This document shows, piece after piece, positions 45,178-53,809 of a stretch of 64,000 nt of DNA. The notes under the pieces are model-generated. The model did not search any database and was not told the DNA's origin. It saw only the letters and a list, made by a program, of their open reading frames with translations. Numbering within the stretch: the first letter of the stretch is position 1; each line of letters starts with the position of its first letter. Source of the DNA: Gracilimonas halophila (GTDB lineage Bacteria; Bacteroidota; Rhodothermia; Balneolales; Balneolaceae); contig NZ_JBHULI010000022.1 in assembly GCF_042684365.1 (NCBI RefSeq), positions 1 to 64,000 on the forward strand, written 5' to 3'. The translations under genes and the position numbers were made by a program.

Positions 45178-47796
45178 TCATTTAACCAGGGTTAGTTTCT
45201 TGGTTACTTCAGCTCCATTGGCCTGTAAGCGGTAAATATATACCCCACTTGAAAGTGATTTTGCATCGAACATTATTGAGTGATCGCCGGCAGCCTGTCT
45301 TTTTTGTACGAGAGTCATCACTTTTTGCCCGTTTATATTATAAACTGACAGTGTAACAAATCCTGATCTGGCAATGGAATAATTAATGGTAGTATTTGGA
45401 TTGAAAGGGTTTGGATAGTTTTGTTTGAGTTTGAGTTCTGCAGGGATATCGAGATATAACTCATCATTTGAAGTAGTAATTTCTTTTAACTGATATCGAA
45501 ATACACCTTCTCCCTGAGTAGCCGCATATAAATACTCTCCCTGGGACGACATTTTTAGCATAGCTACAGAGCGTGTGGATAGCATATCATTCATTAAGTT
45601 CCATGACTCTCCGCTATCAGAACTATGATATACCCCTCCATGCCATTCACCGGCATACATATTTGAAGGTTCTGCCGGATCTATGACAATAGAAGTAATA
45701 TGTCCGTGATCTCTTGTGCCATTATCAATAAGTGTTTGTGGGGTTAGAACCTGAGACCAGTTAGCTCCACCGTCTTGCGACCGGTAAATTCCAAAACTGT
45801 TACCTCCAATAAATATCGTTTGATCATTTTCAGGATGTACTGCTATAGAAAGTAAAGAGTTACGCGGGATGGGGTCATTCTGTTTCCAGACATCATTCCA
45901 GTTTTCCCCTGCAGGAAGAGTTCCTTTGATATCTTGCCAGTTTTGGCCGCCATCACTAGTTTTGTAAATACCTCCTTCCCGCAAAGAAATATATACCAGA
46001 TCGGGGTTTTGATGACTAATGGCTATATCCGTTACATTTCTTGATTGAGCACCGGAGGGTAAACCGGTATTGATCTCTTGCCAGTTCTGCCCACCGTCAT
46101 CAGACCGGTATATGCCCATGCTTTCAGCAAAATCTACCTTATGGGGATCGGAGTGAAACCCGGCTGCCATAAATCCGGCATAAACGGTATTTGGATCAGA
46201 TGGGGTGAATAATATAGTACGGGCACCGTGCCGGTTACCTACTTCACCTGTCTCAAGGTATAAAACAGGAGCCCAATTTAACCCACCGTCCACACTACGC
46301 AACAGAAAGCTTTCATGTTCATCAGAACACAGCAAGGTTTTACCTGTTTGATCAACTGGGTCGAAAGCCGAACCGAATCCTTCAGGGAAAGCAGCGTATC
46401 CATAACTGATGCCGCTCCAGTTATCACCGGCATCATCACTTTTGAAAATTCCGCTTCTTCCATTTGCTAAGATCTGTCCAGGTTCATTAGGATCCACGGC
46501 GATGGAATGAATATCAGCCCCGCTGTACCCTTTACTCCAGCTTACCCAGTTCTGCCCACCGTCTTCTGACTTAAATACTCCTCCTCCATAATTATTTACA
46601 TACAGGATATTGGGGTCTTTCGGATGTACTACCATATCTATAGGAACACCGCTTCTTATGCCCGGTGGGCCATAGGGAGCTCCATTTTGGCCTGCGTATC
46701 TAGTCCAGGAGAGTCCATTATCTGTGGAGCGATAAATAGCTTGTGCAGAACCTGCATAAACAATGTCAGGATCAGAAGGAGCAAAAGCGATGGCTGTAAA
46801 AGGTTCCGCATCATAAGCAAGATCAGGAGTTACATCCGTCCAGTTACTGCCAAAATCAGTAGAACGGTAAATTGCTCCGAAAGTGCCTTTATTATGGTCA
46901 TTATTATTTCCGGAGGCTACGATGACAGTACCAGGGTTGTCTGGGTCACGGTCAGCTCCCCCCATAAACATACTGTTACTTTCGGTGATTCCCTGATTAC
47001 TTGGGATCCAGGAATTTCCTCCATCTTCAGATCTATACATACCTATACCGGAACCAGAAGCATAAACTTCACCGGGATCGTCAGTGTCGGCTTCACGATC
47101 AAAAATTCCGGTTGCAAGTAATATTTGATCTGTGTTGTCAGGATTGATGAACATCCATCTTGTTAAACTATTGAATTCTTCCAGCAGGCTGAAATTATCG
47201 CCACCGTCAGAAGAGTGGTAAACAAATCCTTTTACTCTTTCAAACTCATTTCCCCATTCGCCTGTATGAATTTCACCCATTATAAATATGGAGTCCGAAT
47301 TTCCCGGAGTAATTTCAATATGACGTATTGTAAGTAGGGAAGCATCAGGAATGGGATCTAAATTGATGCCATTGTCTTTCTTTGCCCAATTGTTTCCTCC
47401 ATCGATAGACTTATAGAGACCTCCTCCGAATTCCATTCCGGCCCACATGATATCATTGTTATTAGGATCGATCTTAAAGGCAAAAACAGGAATTGCATCG
47501 TCAGAAGGCCCTTCCCTAAAACCGATTCCTTCATTGGCATCACTCCAGTTTTGACCTCCATCAGCTGTTTTTTGAAGACCTGTCCATGCATCGGTCACAA
47601 ACATACTTTCAGGCTGATCCGTACGGTAACGGACGTTATAACCTAAGCCTCCAATTGGCCCGCCTGTTTTAGTCCAGCTATCAAGAGAACGTTCAGTAAT
47701 TTTTTTAGTGTTGGAAGAGTGGGGTGAAAATCTCCAGGCAAAAGGTAAGCCTGTTACAATAGTGAGCCCCGCTTTTAAAAAATCTTTTCTATCCAT
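45178..47796 (-). CDS. Secreted Asp-box beta-propeller protein with T9SS sorting domain
   Basis: 872 residues. The N-terminus (DRKDFLKAGLTIVTGLPFAW) is an export signal resembling a Tat leader without the twin Arg. The body has about 13 Asp-box repeats of the form SxDxGxxW (SEDGGNSW, SDDGGQNW, STDNGLSW), spaced about 50-70 residues, suggesting two propellers as in sortilin/VPS10 and xyloglucanase-type proteins. The C-terminal 85 residues are a type A sorting domain (LKQNYPNPFNPNTTINY). No sialidase Arg triad is obvious, so binding or glycosidase action is open. Confidence 0.88.
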   Translation of the reverse strand: MDRKDFLKAGLTIVTGLPFAWRFSPHSSNTKKITERSLDSWTKTGGPIGGLGYNVRYRTDQPESMFVTDAWTGLQKTADGGQNWSDANEGIGFREGPSDDAIPVFAFKIDPNNNDIMWAGMEFGGGLYKSIDGGNNWAKKDNGINLDPIPDASLLTIRHIEITPGNSDSIFIMGEIHTGEWGNEFERVKGFVYHSSDGGDNFSLLEEFNSLTRWMFINPDNTDQILLATGIFDREADTDDPGEVYASGSGIGMYRSEDGGNSWIPSNQGITESNSMFMGGADRDPDNPGTVIVASGNNNDHNKGTFGAIYRSTDFGSNWTDVTPDLAYDAEPFTAIAFAPSDPDIVYAGSAQAIYRSTDNGLSWTRYAGQNGAPYGPPGIRSGVPIDMVVHPKDPNILYVNNYGGGVFKSEDGGQNWVSWSKGYSGADIHSIAVDPNEPGQILANGRSGIFKSDDAGDNWSGISYGYAAFPEGFGSAFDPVDQTGKTLLCSDEHESFLLRSVDGGLNWAPVLYLETGEVGNRHGARTILFTPSDPNTVYAGFMAAGFHSDPHKVDFAESMGIYRSDDGGQNWQEINTGLPSGAQSRNVTDIAISHQNPDLVYISLREGGIYKTSDGGQNWQDIKGTLPAGENWNDVWKQNDPIPRNSLLSIAVHPENDQTIFIGGNSFGIYRSQDGGANWSQVLTPQTLIDNGTRDHGHITSIVIDPAEPSNMYAGEWHGGVYHSSDSGESWNLMNDMLSTRSVAMLKMSSQGEYLYAATQGEGVFRYQLKEITTSNDELYLDIPAELKLKQNYPNPFNPNTTINYSIARSGFVTLSVYNINGQKVMTLVQKRQAAGDHSIMFDAKSLSSGVYIYRLQANGAEVTKKLTLVK

Positions 47797-47855
47797 GTCT
47801 TATTTTTGATCAAAATAACCACGGAATAAAAAAATAATTCGACAGAAAAGCACAT

Positions 47856-47889
47856 AAAAAAAGCCACCCTCAAATCAATGAGCGGTGGC
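47856..47889 (-). terminator. Terminator after the LuxR-type regulator
   Basis: On the - strand GCCACC(G)CTCA and TGAGGGTGGC form a stem around TTGATT, followed by TTTTTTTATG. It lies about 135 bases beyond the regulator stop. Confidence 0.7.
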
Positions 47890-48022
47890 AGATATCATCT
47901 ACAGACGGCTATTACCCCATTTGCACAACTAACTTACCTTTAAGTAGGCTGTTCGTCAATGGAGGGAATTACGTAATTTTCATACGTAAAAATACGTAGT
48001 TGATAATTTATAAAGGCTGAGC

Positions 48023-48676
48023 TTATAGAAGGGCTTGCTCATTCTCCATCGCAAACCGAACTAAAGCGGCTGTATTTTTAAGATCGAGCTTCTTGAGGAG
48101 GTTGGTTCGGTGTTTTTCAACTGTGCGGGGACTGATATAGAGCTTGTTAGCGATCTCCGAGCTGGTAAGTCCCTCGGTGAGTAATCCAAGTACCTCCCGT
48201 TCCCGCTTGGTAATGGATTTGATGGGGTCGGGATGTTTTTTCTTTCTTGCGAGCCGTTTGTATTCCTCGGTCATCATTTTTGAGAATTGTTTACCCAGGT
48301 ATCGCTCACCCTTTGCCACTTTTTCAGCTGCATCAAGTAGTTCAAGGTGGTGAGCGGATTTATGGATCAACCCAAATGCGCCTGAATCAAGGAATTCGTT
48401 GAGGGTCTTTTGATCGGTATTGTCAGCCAGTAGAAGAATATTGGCATCCGGGCTTTTGTCGATGATCTTTTTGGCAATGATAATGCCTTCCATCTCCGGC
48501 ATAGAAAAAGAAAGGATGCACAATTTGGGCTTTACGCTTTCAAAGGCGGTAAGCACCAACGCTCCATTGTCAACCTCGCTGCAAATATTGAATGCACCGT
48601 GATCGCGCAAGATGGAACTAAGTCCGTATCTGAAAATTTCGTTGCCGTCAGCAACAATTGTGTCGATGATATTCAT
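48023..48676 (-). CDS. LuxR/NarL-type regulator with degenerate receiver domain
   Basis: 217 residues from ATG 48676, chosen for the GGAGG four bases upstream; a longer frame adds 13 unconserved residues. The receiver domain (about 4-120) has Ser56 in CILSFSMPEMEG where the phospho-acceptor Asp should be, and only one Asp (VADGNE) in the acidic pocket; the conserved Lys (IHKSA) is kept. The C-terminal HTH (KSITKREREVLGLLTEGLTS, NKLYISPRTVEKHRTNLLKK) is intact. It is probably a phosphorylation-independent transcription factor. No kinase is adjacent. Confidence 0.9.
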   Translation of the reverse strand: MNIIDTIVADGNEIFRYGLSSILRDHGAFNICSEVDNGALVLTAFESVKPKLCILSFSMPEMEGIIIAKKIIDKSPDANILLLADNTDQKTLNEFLDSGAFGLIHKSAHHLELLDAAEKVAKGERYLGKQFSKMMTEEYKRLARKKKHPDPIKSITKREREVLGLLTEGLTSSEIANKLYISPRTVEKHRTNLLKKLDLKNTAALVRFAMENEQALL

Positions 48677-48774
48677 TTTACCTCCCCAGGCAGAATGGTT
48701 TTTCCTCCGACCCACGCGGAGAAAGGACAGATAATGTAGTTAAAAAAGGGGTAAGTATGCCAATTTTATTTATT

Positions 48775-48953
48775 AAGGAGGCTTTTAGAGGGGGAAATAC
48801 CTCCCAACCCATGGCAGACACCCTCCGCCCGGCTTCACATTCGTTCACCCCGGCACCTCCCTCAAGGGAGGACTATTCCTAGTTTTGTCTCACTTTTTAT
48901 GTTTTTAAGGTATCAAAAAAGCCACAACGGAAAGTCTCTCCTTGAGGAGAGAT
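48775..48953. repeat. GC-rich palindromic intergenic element
   Basis: A spacer that stands out from the AT-rich flanks. It contains GGAGG (48777-48781) facing a downstream CCTCC, a GC-rich middle, CCTCCCTCAAGGGAGG (48856-48871, near-perfect palindrome) and TCTCTCCTTGAGGAGAGA (48935-48952, a related near-perfect palindrome). The two share the core CCTtgAGG/CTCAAGG. This looks like a dispersed repeat (REP/BIME-like); copies elsewhere in the genome are not visible here. Confidence 0.5.
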
Positions 48954-48960
48954 CAACAAA

Positions 48961-49392
48961 TCATACGATCATCTTCATCAATAAATAGAAACTCAGCCCC
49001 GACTTAATGGTCCATAAAATCGTGCGGATCCAATTGGTGGAAACCAGTCTGTTTATGGCATTTCGGTCTTTATGGTCTTCCAGAATGGAGTGAGCCGGAA
49101 CGGAAAACAACCCGGTGGAGATCCAGATCATCAATACGAGATAAAATCCAATGGCATCCAGTGAGAAGAACCCGTTAAACCAGGCAAGGGCAAAGGAAGT
49201 AGTGATCTCTGTTACCATTACAGGGATCACAATCTTATCAATGCTGTTCACATGATGCTTCTGGAATTGTGCAAAAGTCCCATCACTCACATGATGAAAT
49301 GCCGGATAGTGTACCAGTTGAACGACCCAGATAAGACCCGTCAAAAAGAAGGATGCAAAAGTGTTAAGCAGAAAAATAAGTTCAGATGACAT
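48961..49392 (-). CDS. Integral membrane protein, unknown function
   Basis: 143 residues with four membrane helices (LIFLLNTFASFFLTGLIWVV, IDKIVIPVMVTEITTSFALAW, AIGFYLVLMIWISTGLFSVPA, WIRTILWTIKSGLSFYLLM). Conserved-looking polar residues within helices, QLVHYPAFHH and VPAHSIL, suggest a metal or haem site, but no family is recognised with confidence. It is transcribed alone, divergent from aspS. Confidence 0.75.
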   Translation of the reverse strand: MSSELIFLLNTFASFFLTGLIWVVQLVHYPAFHHVSDGTFAQFQKHHVNSIDKIVIPVMVTEITTSFALAWFNGFFSLDAIGFYLVLMIWISTGLFSVPAHSILEDHKDRNAINRLVSTNWIRTILWTIKSGLSFYLLMKMIV

Positions 49393-49475
49393 TGAAGTAA
49401 GCGATTCGTTTACATTATGCGTATTTTTAGCGCCTTAATAACCAAAAGTTTTCACTTTACGATTCATCAAAAAGA

Positions 49476-51260
49476 ATGACCCTTAAAAGAACACACACCT
49501 GCGGAGAACTTACTGCAGAAAATATTGGCGAAGAAGTAATTTTAAATGGCTGGGTAGGTCCCCGGCGCGACTTGGGCGGTGTAATTTTTATTGACCTGAG
49601 AGACCGCTATGGCGTAACTCAAGTAGTATTCAAGGAGGATGATGACCAGCTTCACGAAAAGGCTGAGCAACTCAGAGCTGAGTATGTGATCGGGATCAAG
49701 GGAAAGGTTATCACCCGTGGAGAAGAGAACATTAATAAGAATATGCCAACAGGGGAAGTTGAGATCGAAGCCACGGATCTGGTTATTTATTCTGAGGCAG
49801 ATACCCCGCCGTTTGAGATCAAAGATGGAATTCCTACGAATGAAGAAGTTCGGCTGAAGTATCGCTATCTCGATCTGCGTCGACCGGAGGTGCAGCAAAG
49901 AATGTTGCTGCGGTCCAGATTCTATCAGTCGGTGCGGGAGTTTTACCACAACCTGAATTTTGCTGAAGTAGAAACTCCGGTTTTGATGCGGAGCACTCCG
50001 GAAGGTGCACGTGATTATCTCGTTCCCAGTCGGGTTAATGCCGGAAAATTCTTTGCGCTTCCGCAAAGTCCTCAGACTTACAAACAGCTATTAATGGTTT
50101 CCGGCTACGACCGCTATTTTCAGATCGTGAAGTGTTTCCGGGATGAAGATCTCAGAGCCGACCGCCAGCCGGAGTTTACTCAGATAGATGTGGAAATGAG
50201 TTTTGTGTATGAAGAAGATGTGTATTCAACTCACGAAGCCCTAATGAAAAAAGTGTTTAAGGATACTATCGGTTATGAAGTAGAAACACCCTTTCTGCGC
50301 ATGACTTACGAGGATGCCATGAATACCTACGGTTCTGATAAACCGGATATCCGTTTTGGACTGGAGTTCAAAGATTTTTCTGAGATCGTTCGGGATGCAG
50401 AGTTTAAAGTATTTTCAGGAACGGTAAAAGATGGCGGGGGAGTAGTCGGTATTACGGTTCCCGGTCAAGGAGATATGGGGCGTGGAGCCATTGACCGCCT
50501 CACCGATCGCGTGAAGCAGGAAACGGGCGCAGGCGGATTGATCTACATCAAGATGCAGGAAGATGGACCGCTTTGCAGCGTGGCAAAATTCCTGACCGAT
50601 GAGATCGTAGAGCAGATGGTTGAAAAATCAGAAGCGAAGCAAGGCGACCTCGTGCTGATCCTGGCCGGACCAAAACCGGATGTACTGAAACAACTTGGTC
50701 AGCTGCGACTGATGATGGGTAAAGAGTTTGGTCTTATCAATGAGGACATCTATAATTTCCTCTGGGTAACTGAATTTCCATTACTTGAATGGGATGAGGA
50801 ATCCCGAAGATATCATGCCATGCACCATCCATTTACCTCTCCAAGAGCTGAGGATGTGGAACTGATGGATTCTGACCCCGGTAAAGTGAAAGCCCGGGCG
50901 TACGATCTGGTGCTGAACGGAAATGAGCTGGGTGGTGGTTCTATTCGTATCCATGATCAGGATATGCAGCGCAAGGTATTTGAGTTGCTGGGAATTGGCG
51001 ACCGGGAAGCCGAAGAAAAATTCGGGTTCTTGCTGGATGCTTTCAAATACGGAGCACCTCCACATGGTGGAATTGCTTTTGGTGTTGACAGGGCCGTGAT
51101 GTTACTGACCGGAGCGAAAAGTCTTCGTGATGTCATTGCTTTCCCTAAAAACCAGAAAGCACAAAGCTTGATGGACAACTCTCCCGATACGGTGGATGAA
51201 CATCAGTTGGATGAGTTGCACATTCAACTCAAGAAAAACATTAAAGATCAGTTAAAGTGA
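49476..51260 (+). CDS. aspS: Aspartate--tRNA ligase (bacterial type)
   Basis: 594 residues, the bacterial length with the GAD insertion. An N-terminal OB-fold binds the anticodon (EVILNGWVGPRRDLGGVIFIDLRDRYG). Class II motifs are FRDEDLRADRQPEFTQIDVE (motif 2) and GAPPHGGIAFGVDRAVMLL (motif 3). It charges tRNA-Asp. The last 4 bases overlap the GTG start of the DUF429 gene. Confidence 0.97.
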   Translation: MTLKRTHTCGELTAENIGEEVILNGWVGPRRDLGGVIFIDLRDRYGVTQVVFKEDDDQLHEKAEQLRAEYVIGIKGKVITRGEENINKNMPTGEVEIEATDLVIYSEADTPPFEIKDGIPTNEEVRLKYRYLDLRRPEVQQRMLLRSRFYQSVREFYHNLNFAEVETPVLMRSTPEGARDYLVPSRVNAGKFFALPQSPQTYKQLLMVSGYDRYFQIVKCFRDEDLRADRQPEFTQIDVEMSFVYEEDVYSTHEALMKKVFKDTIGYEVETPFLRMTYEDAMNTYGSDKPDIRFGLEFKDFSEIVRDAEFKVFSGTVKDGGGVVGITVPGQGDMGRGAIDRLTDRVKQETGAGGLIYIKMQEDGPLCSVAKFLTDEIVEQMVEKSEAKQGDLVLILAGPKPDVLKQLGQLRLMMGKEFGLINEDIYNFLWVTEFPLLEWDEESRRYHAMHHPFTSPRAEDVELMDSDPGKVKARAYDLVLNGNELGGGSIRIHDQDMQRKVFELLGIGDREAEEKFGFLLDAFKYGAPPHGGIAFGVDRAVMLLTGAKSLRDVIAFPKNQKAQSLMDNSPDTVDEHQLDELHIQLKKNIKDQLK

Positions 51261-51964
51261 AAACAGCAGGAATAGACGGTTGTAAAGCAGGATGGATCCT
51301 CATCACCTTTGATGAGGGGGAAGAAAAATATGAAGTGCTTCGGGATCGTGAAGCACTGAAACAAGCTTTTGAAGAATACGACCGTATTTTCATTGACATG
51401 CCGATAGGCCTTGAAGATGAAGATTACACCCGGAAGGCGGATGAATTACTCCGAAAAAAAGTAGGAGGGGAGTATGCCTCCAGTGTGTTCAGTCCTCCGA
51501 TACGTCCTGCACTTATGGCTCCATCCTATGTAGAAGCCAATATGATAAGCCACGAGTACACGGAGAAAAAACTAACCCTTCAGGCATGGAACATCACCCC
51601 AAAGATACAGATGGTAGATGAGTTGTTGCGGGCCGATGAAAGCCTGAGAGATAAAGTGTTGGAGTCGCATCCTGAGTTGCTTTTTCAAACCATTAATGGT
51701 GGGATGATCTATCAGAAGAAGAACCTGAAAAAGGGAATCAAGCATCGTCTGAAGCTGATCGAAGACCGGGAACCCATCGCCGATGATTTCTTTCGGGATA
51801 TCAAAGAAGACTTCCGCCGCAATGAAGTTGAGGAAGATGATATCGTAGATGCGATGGTGCTTGCCTATTCTGCAAAGATCTCCGAAGAAAAAGGGATCAA
51901 GACCTTACCTGAAGAATTCGAGTACGATTCCGAAGGCATGCGCAAAGCCATTCACTACGTTTGA
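51257..51964 (+). CDS. DUF429 domain-containing protein
   Basis: 235 residues from GTG 51257, overlapping the aspS stop (GTGA). AGIDGCKAGWILITF at the N-terminus and IFIDMPIGLED (about 35-45) match DUF429, a family with an RNase H-like fold; EDDIVDAMVLAYSA near the C-terminus supplies the expected acidic residues. Activity is unproven. Translational coupling to aspS is suggested by the overlap. Confidence 0.87.
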   Translation: MKTAGIDGCKAGWILITFDEGEEKYEVLRDREALKQAFEEYDRIFIDMPIGLEDEDYTRKADELLRKKVGGEYASSVFSPPIRPALMAPSYVEANMISHEYTEKKLTLQAWNITPKIQMVDELLRADESLRDKVLESHPELLFQTINGGMIYQKKNLKKGIKHRLKLIEDREPIADDFFRDIKEDFRRNEVEEDDIVDAMVLAYSAKISEEKGIKTLPEEFEYDSEGMRKAIHYV

Positions 51965-51971
51965 ACATCCA

Positions 51972-52112
51972 ACATCGAACAGGTTTGTTCCCACACAGAG
52001 CGTAGGAACAAGTGAGGGCTGTGATTTTCTCGCTCCACACGCTCTGCGTTGGAGCGACCCCTTCTGCCTTCGATGCTTATCTAACGGAAAAAGCAGGTTC
52101 CTTGTTCGATGT
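51972..52112. repeat. REP/MITE-like element with terminal inverted repeats
   Basis: 141 bases bounded by perfect 10-base inverted repeats, ACATCGAACA (51972-51981) and TGTTCGATGT (52103-52112). Inside are two hairpins with the shared core ACGCTCTGCGT/ACAGAGCGT: 51987-52009 (GTTCC...GGAAC) and 52032-52055 (GCTCC...GGAGC). They lie in opposite orientation, as in paired REP elements. The TnpA/Y1-type mobilisation seen for REPs in other bacteria is only an analogy. It sits between two convergent genes, a typical REP position. Confidence 0.6.
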
Positions 52113-52117
52113 CCTCT

Positions 52118-53578
52118 CTATTCCTTATTTTTAAGGATCTTCTTGTACTTCACGCCTGCTTTATACACCCGGTTCATTCCATTGAATGCAGCGATTCGGT
52201 ATGCCTCGCTGTAGGTTGGGTAATTTAGTACATGATTGATGAAGTAGCGTACATCTCCTCCCAATGACATCACGGCTTGTCCAAGGTGAATAAGATCACT
52301 GGCGCGTTCCCCAATAATGTGGATACCGACGAGCTTAAGGTTTTCGGTTTCAAATACCAATTTCAGTAATCCGTCTTGTTGGTTACTGATATCTCCCTGG
52401 GTAATATTCTTATAATAAGCCCGCCCAACCGTAACATCATAACCTCGTGCTTTGGCTTCTTTCTCGGTAAGGCCGATACTTGAGATCTCCGGAATGGAGT
52501 AAATAGCGAACGGAATTTCAGGGGGTACATCCAGTGCTTTGATCCCGAACATATTACAGGAAGCCAATCGACCCTCAGAAAAGGAGGCTGAAGCCAAGGC
52601 GGGAAATCCAATGGCATCTCCGCCTGCAAAAACATTGTCGATATTGGTTTTGTAATCATTATCTACGATGATATTACCTCCATCATCCATTTCAACCCCA
52701 ATATTTTCGAGTCCAAGTCCTTTTGTGTTCGGGATCTTTCCTCCAAGATAAAGCACGTGCTCCGTTTCGATGACGCGGGTGCGATTTCCTTCGTTGTCGT
52801 TTCTGAGGTTATACCGAACTTCGGTGGTATTTCTGATGGAATTGGTATCGATCTCAATATTCTCAGCATTAGAAAAAATCTCGATCTTTTGTTTTTCTAA
52901 CAGCTTAAAGAGTTGCTCCGAGATCTCATTATCCAAAAATGGTAAAAAGGATTCGGCTTCATTCAGTATAGAAACACGGCTTCCTAAATTGGAAAAGGTA
53001 GTAGCATATTCCAATGCATGAACACCACTTCCTATCACCAGTAATTTTCTTGGGATGTGTGTAAGGTTCAGTACCGACGTATAGTCCATCACTTTATTAT
53101 GATCCAGATCAAATCCCTTGGGCTTTAATGGATTGCTGCCCGGCGCCACAAAAATATACTCCGCCGTATATTCGGTTTTCTCTCCGTCTTTTGAGGTTAC
53201 CTCAACCGTATTTTTTTCTTTGAGTACACCAAACCCGCGGACGGTATCCACTTCATTTTTCTTAAAATCGTTTTCAACTTTGGAGTTCTTACTCTTGAGG
53301 GTCTCGTTCTTGTACTTCAGTAATTCTTGCATCTGATGATGCTGATAGGCTTTTTCCTGTGAAAGGTCATCGAATTGACTTTGGAATCGCTGTATGATGC
53401 GGGCTGTTTCACGAAGTGCTTTGCTGGGAATGGTTCCTGAGTTGATCCAGGTTCCGCCAAAAGATTCTTCATTGGCTTCAATAACCAGCGTTTTTTTATC
53501 GAATTTTGAGCTCTGCATGGCACAGGAAAAACCGGCAGGTCCACTTCCGATGATTATAACGTCGTAGTCGTATTTCAT
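52118..53578 (-). CDS. sthA: Soluble pyridine nucleotide transhydrogenase-like flavoprotein
   Basis: 486 residues. FAD motif IIIGSGPAGFSCAMQS (about 8-23), then FGGTWINSGTIPSKALRE in place of the disulfide motif of dihydrolipoyl dehydrogenases: both Cys are absent, as in SthA. The NAD-binding motif is LLVIGSGVHALEYATTF (about 175), and the C-terminal dimerisation domain contains VGIHIIGERASDLIHLGQ. It probably moves hydride between NADPH and NAD. It is divergent from sodA. Another disulfide-less member of the family is possible. Confidence 0.85.
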   Translation of the reverse strand: MKYDYDVIIIGSGPAGFSCAMQSSKFDKKTLVIEANEESFGGTWINSGTIPSKALRETARIIQRFQSQFDDLSQEKAYQHHQMQELLKYKNETLKSKNSKVENDFKKNEVDTVRGFGVLKEKNTVEVTSKDGEKTEYTAEYIFVAPGSNPLKPKGFDLDHNKVMDYTSVLNLTHIPRKLLVIGSGVHALEYATTFSNLGSRVSILNEAESFLPFLDNEISEQLFKLLEKQKIEIFSNAENIEIDTNSIRNTTEVRYNLRNDNEGNRTRVIETEHVLYLGGKIPNTKGLGLENIGVEMDDGGNIIVDNDYKTNIDNVFAGGDAIGFPALASASFSEGRLASCNMFGIKALDVPPEIPFAIYSIPEISSIGLTEKEAKARGYDVTVGRAYYKNITQGDISNQQDGLLKLVFETENLKLVGIHIIGERASDLIHLGQAVMSLGGDVRYFINHVLNYPTYSEAYRIAAFNGMNRVYKAGVKYKKILKNKE

Positions 53579-53649
53579 AAATAAGTTGAGTGAGAAAATA
53601 TAAGTGAGTGTGTCTGCTAAAGATACTTCAATTCTAAGAGGATTTCAGT

Positions 53650-53672
53650 TTAACATTCACTGATAGTGTTAA
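53650..53672. promoter_or_regulatory. Imperfect palindrome in the sthA-sodA divergent region
   Basis: TTAACA and TGTTAA are separated by 11 bases, with CACT-GAT-AGTG nested inside. It lies 71 bases from the sthA start and 137 from sodA. It could be a regulator site shared by both redox genes; no known consensus is claimed. Confidence 0.35.
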
Positions 53673-53733
53673 CATATCTAAAAGATAGATTGTATTGATG
53701 GGGTACAGGAACGAATTTTAGTACCGTTTTGCT

Positions 53734-53741
53734 TATATTTG
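53734..53741 (+). promoter_or_regulatory. Candidate -7 box of sodA
   Basis: TATATTTG fits TAnnTTTG and lies about 69 bases upstream of the sodA ATG. No good TTTG is found at the -33 position, so the call is tentative. Confidence 0.35.
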
Positions 53742-53809
53742 GGAACGATAAATGAAAGGCGCACAATTTATAAGCGTCAATAAACCGAAACTAAAAAAGG
53801 AGAAAGAAA

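Noticed and set aside
45178..47796. Repeats in the propeller gene as a DNA repeat array or CRISPR
   Set aside because: They are protein-level Asp-box repeats with diverged DNA and uneven spacing.
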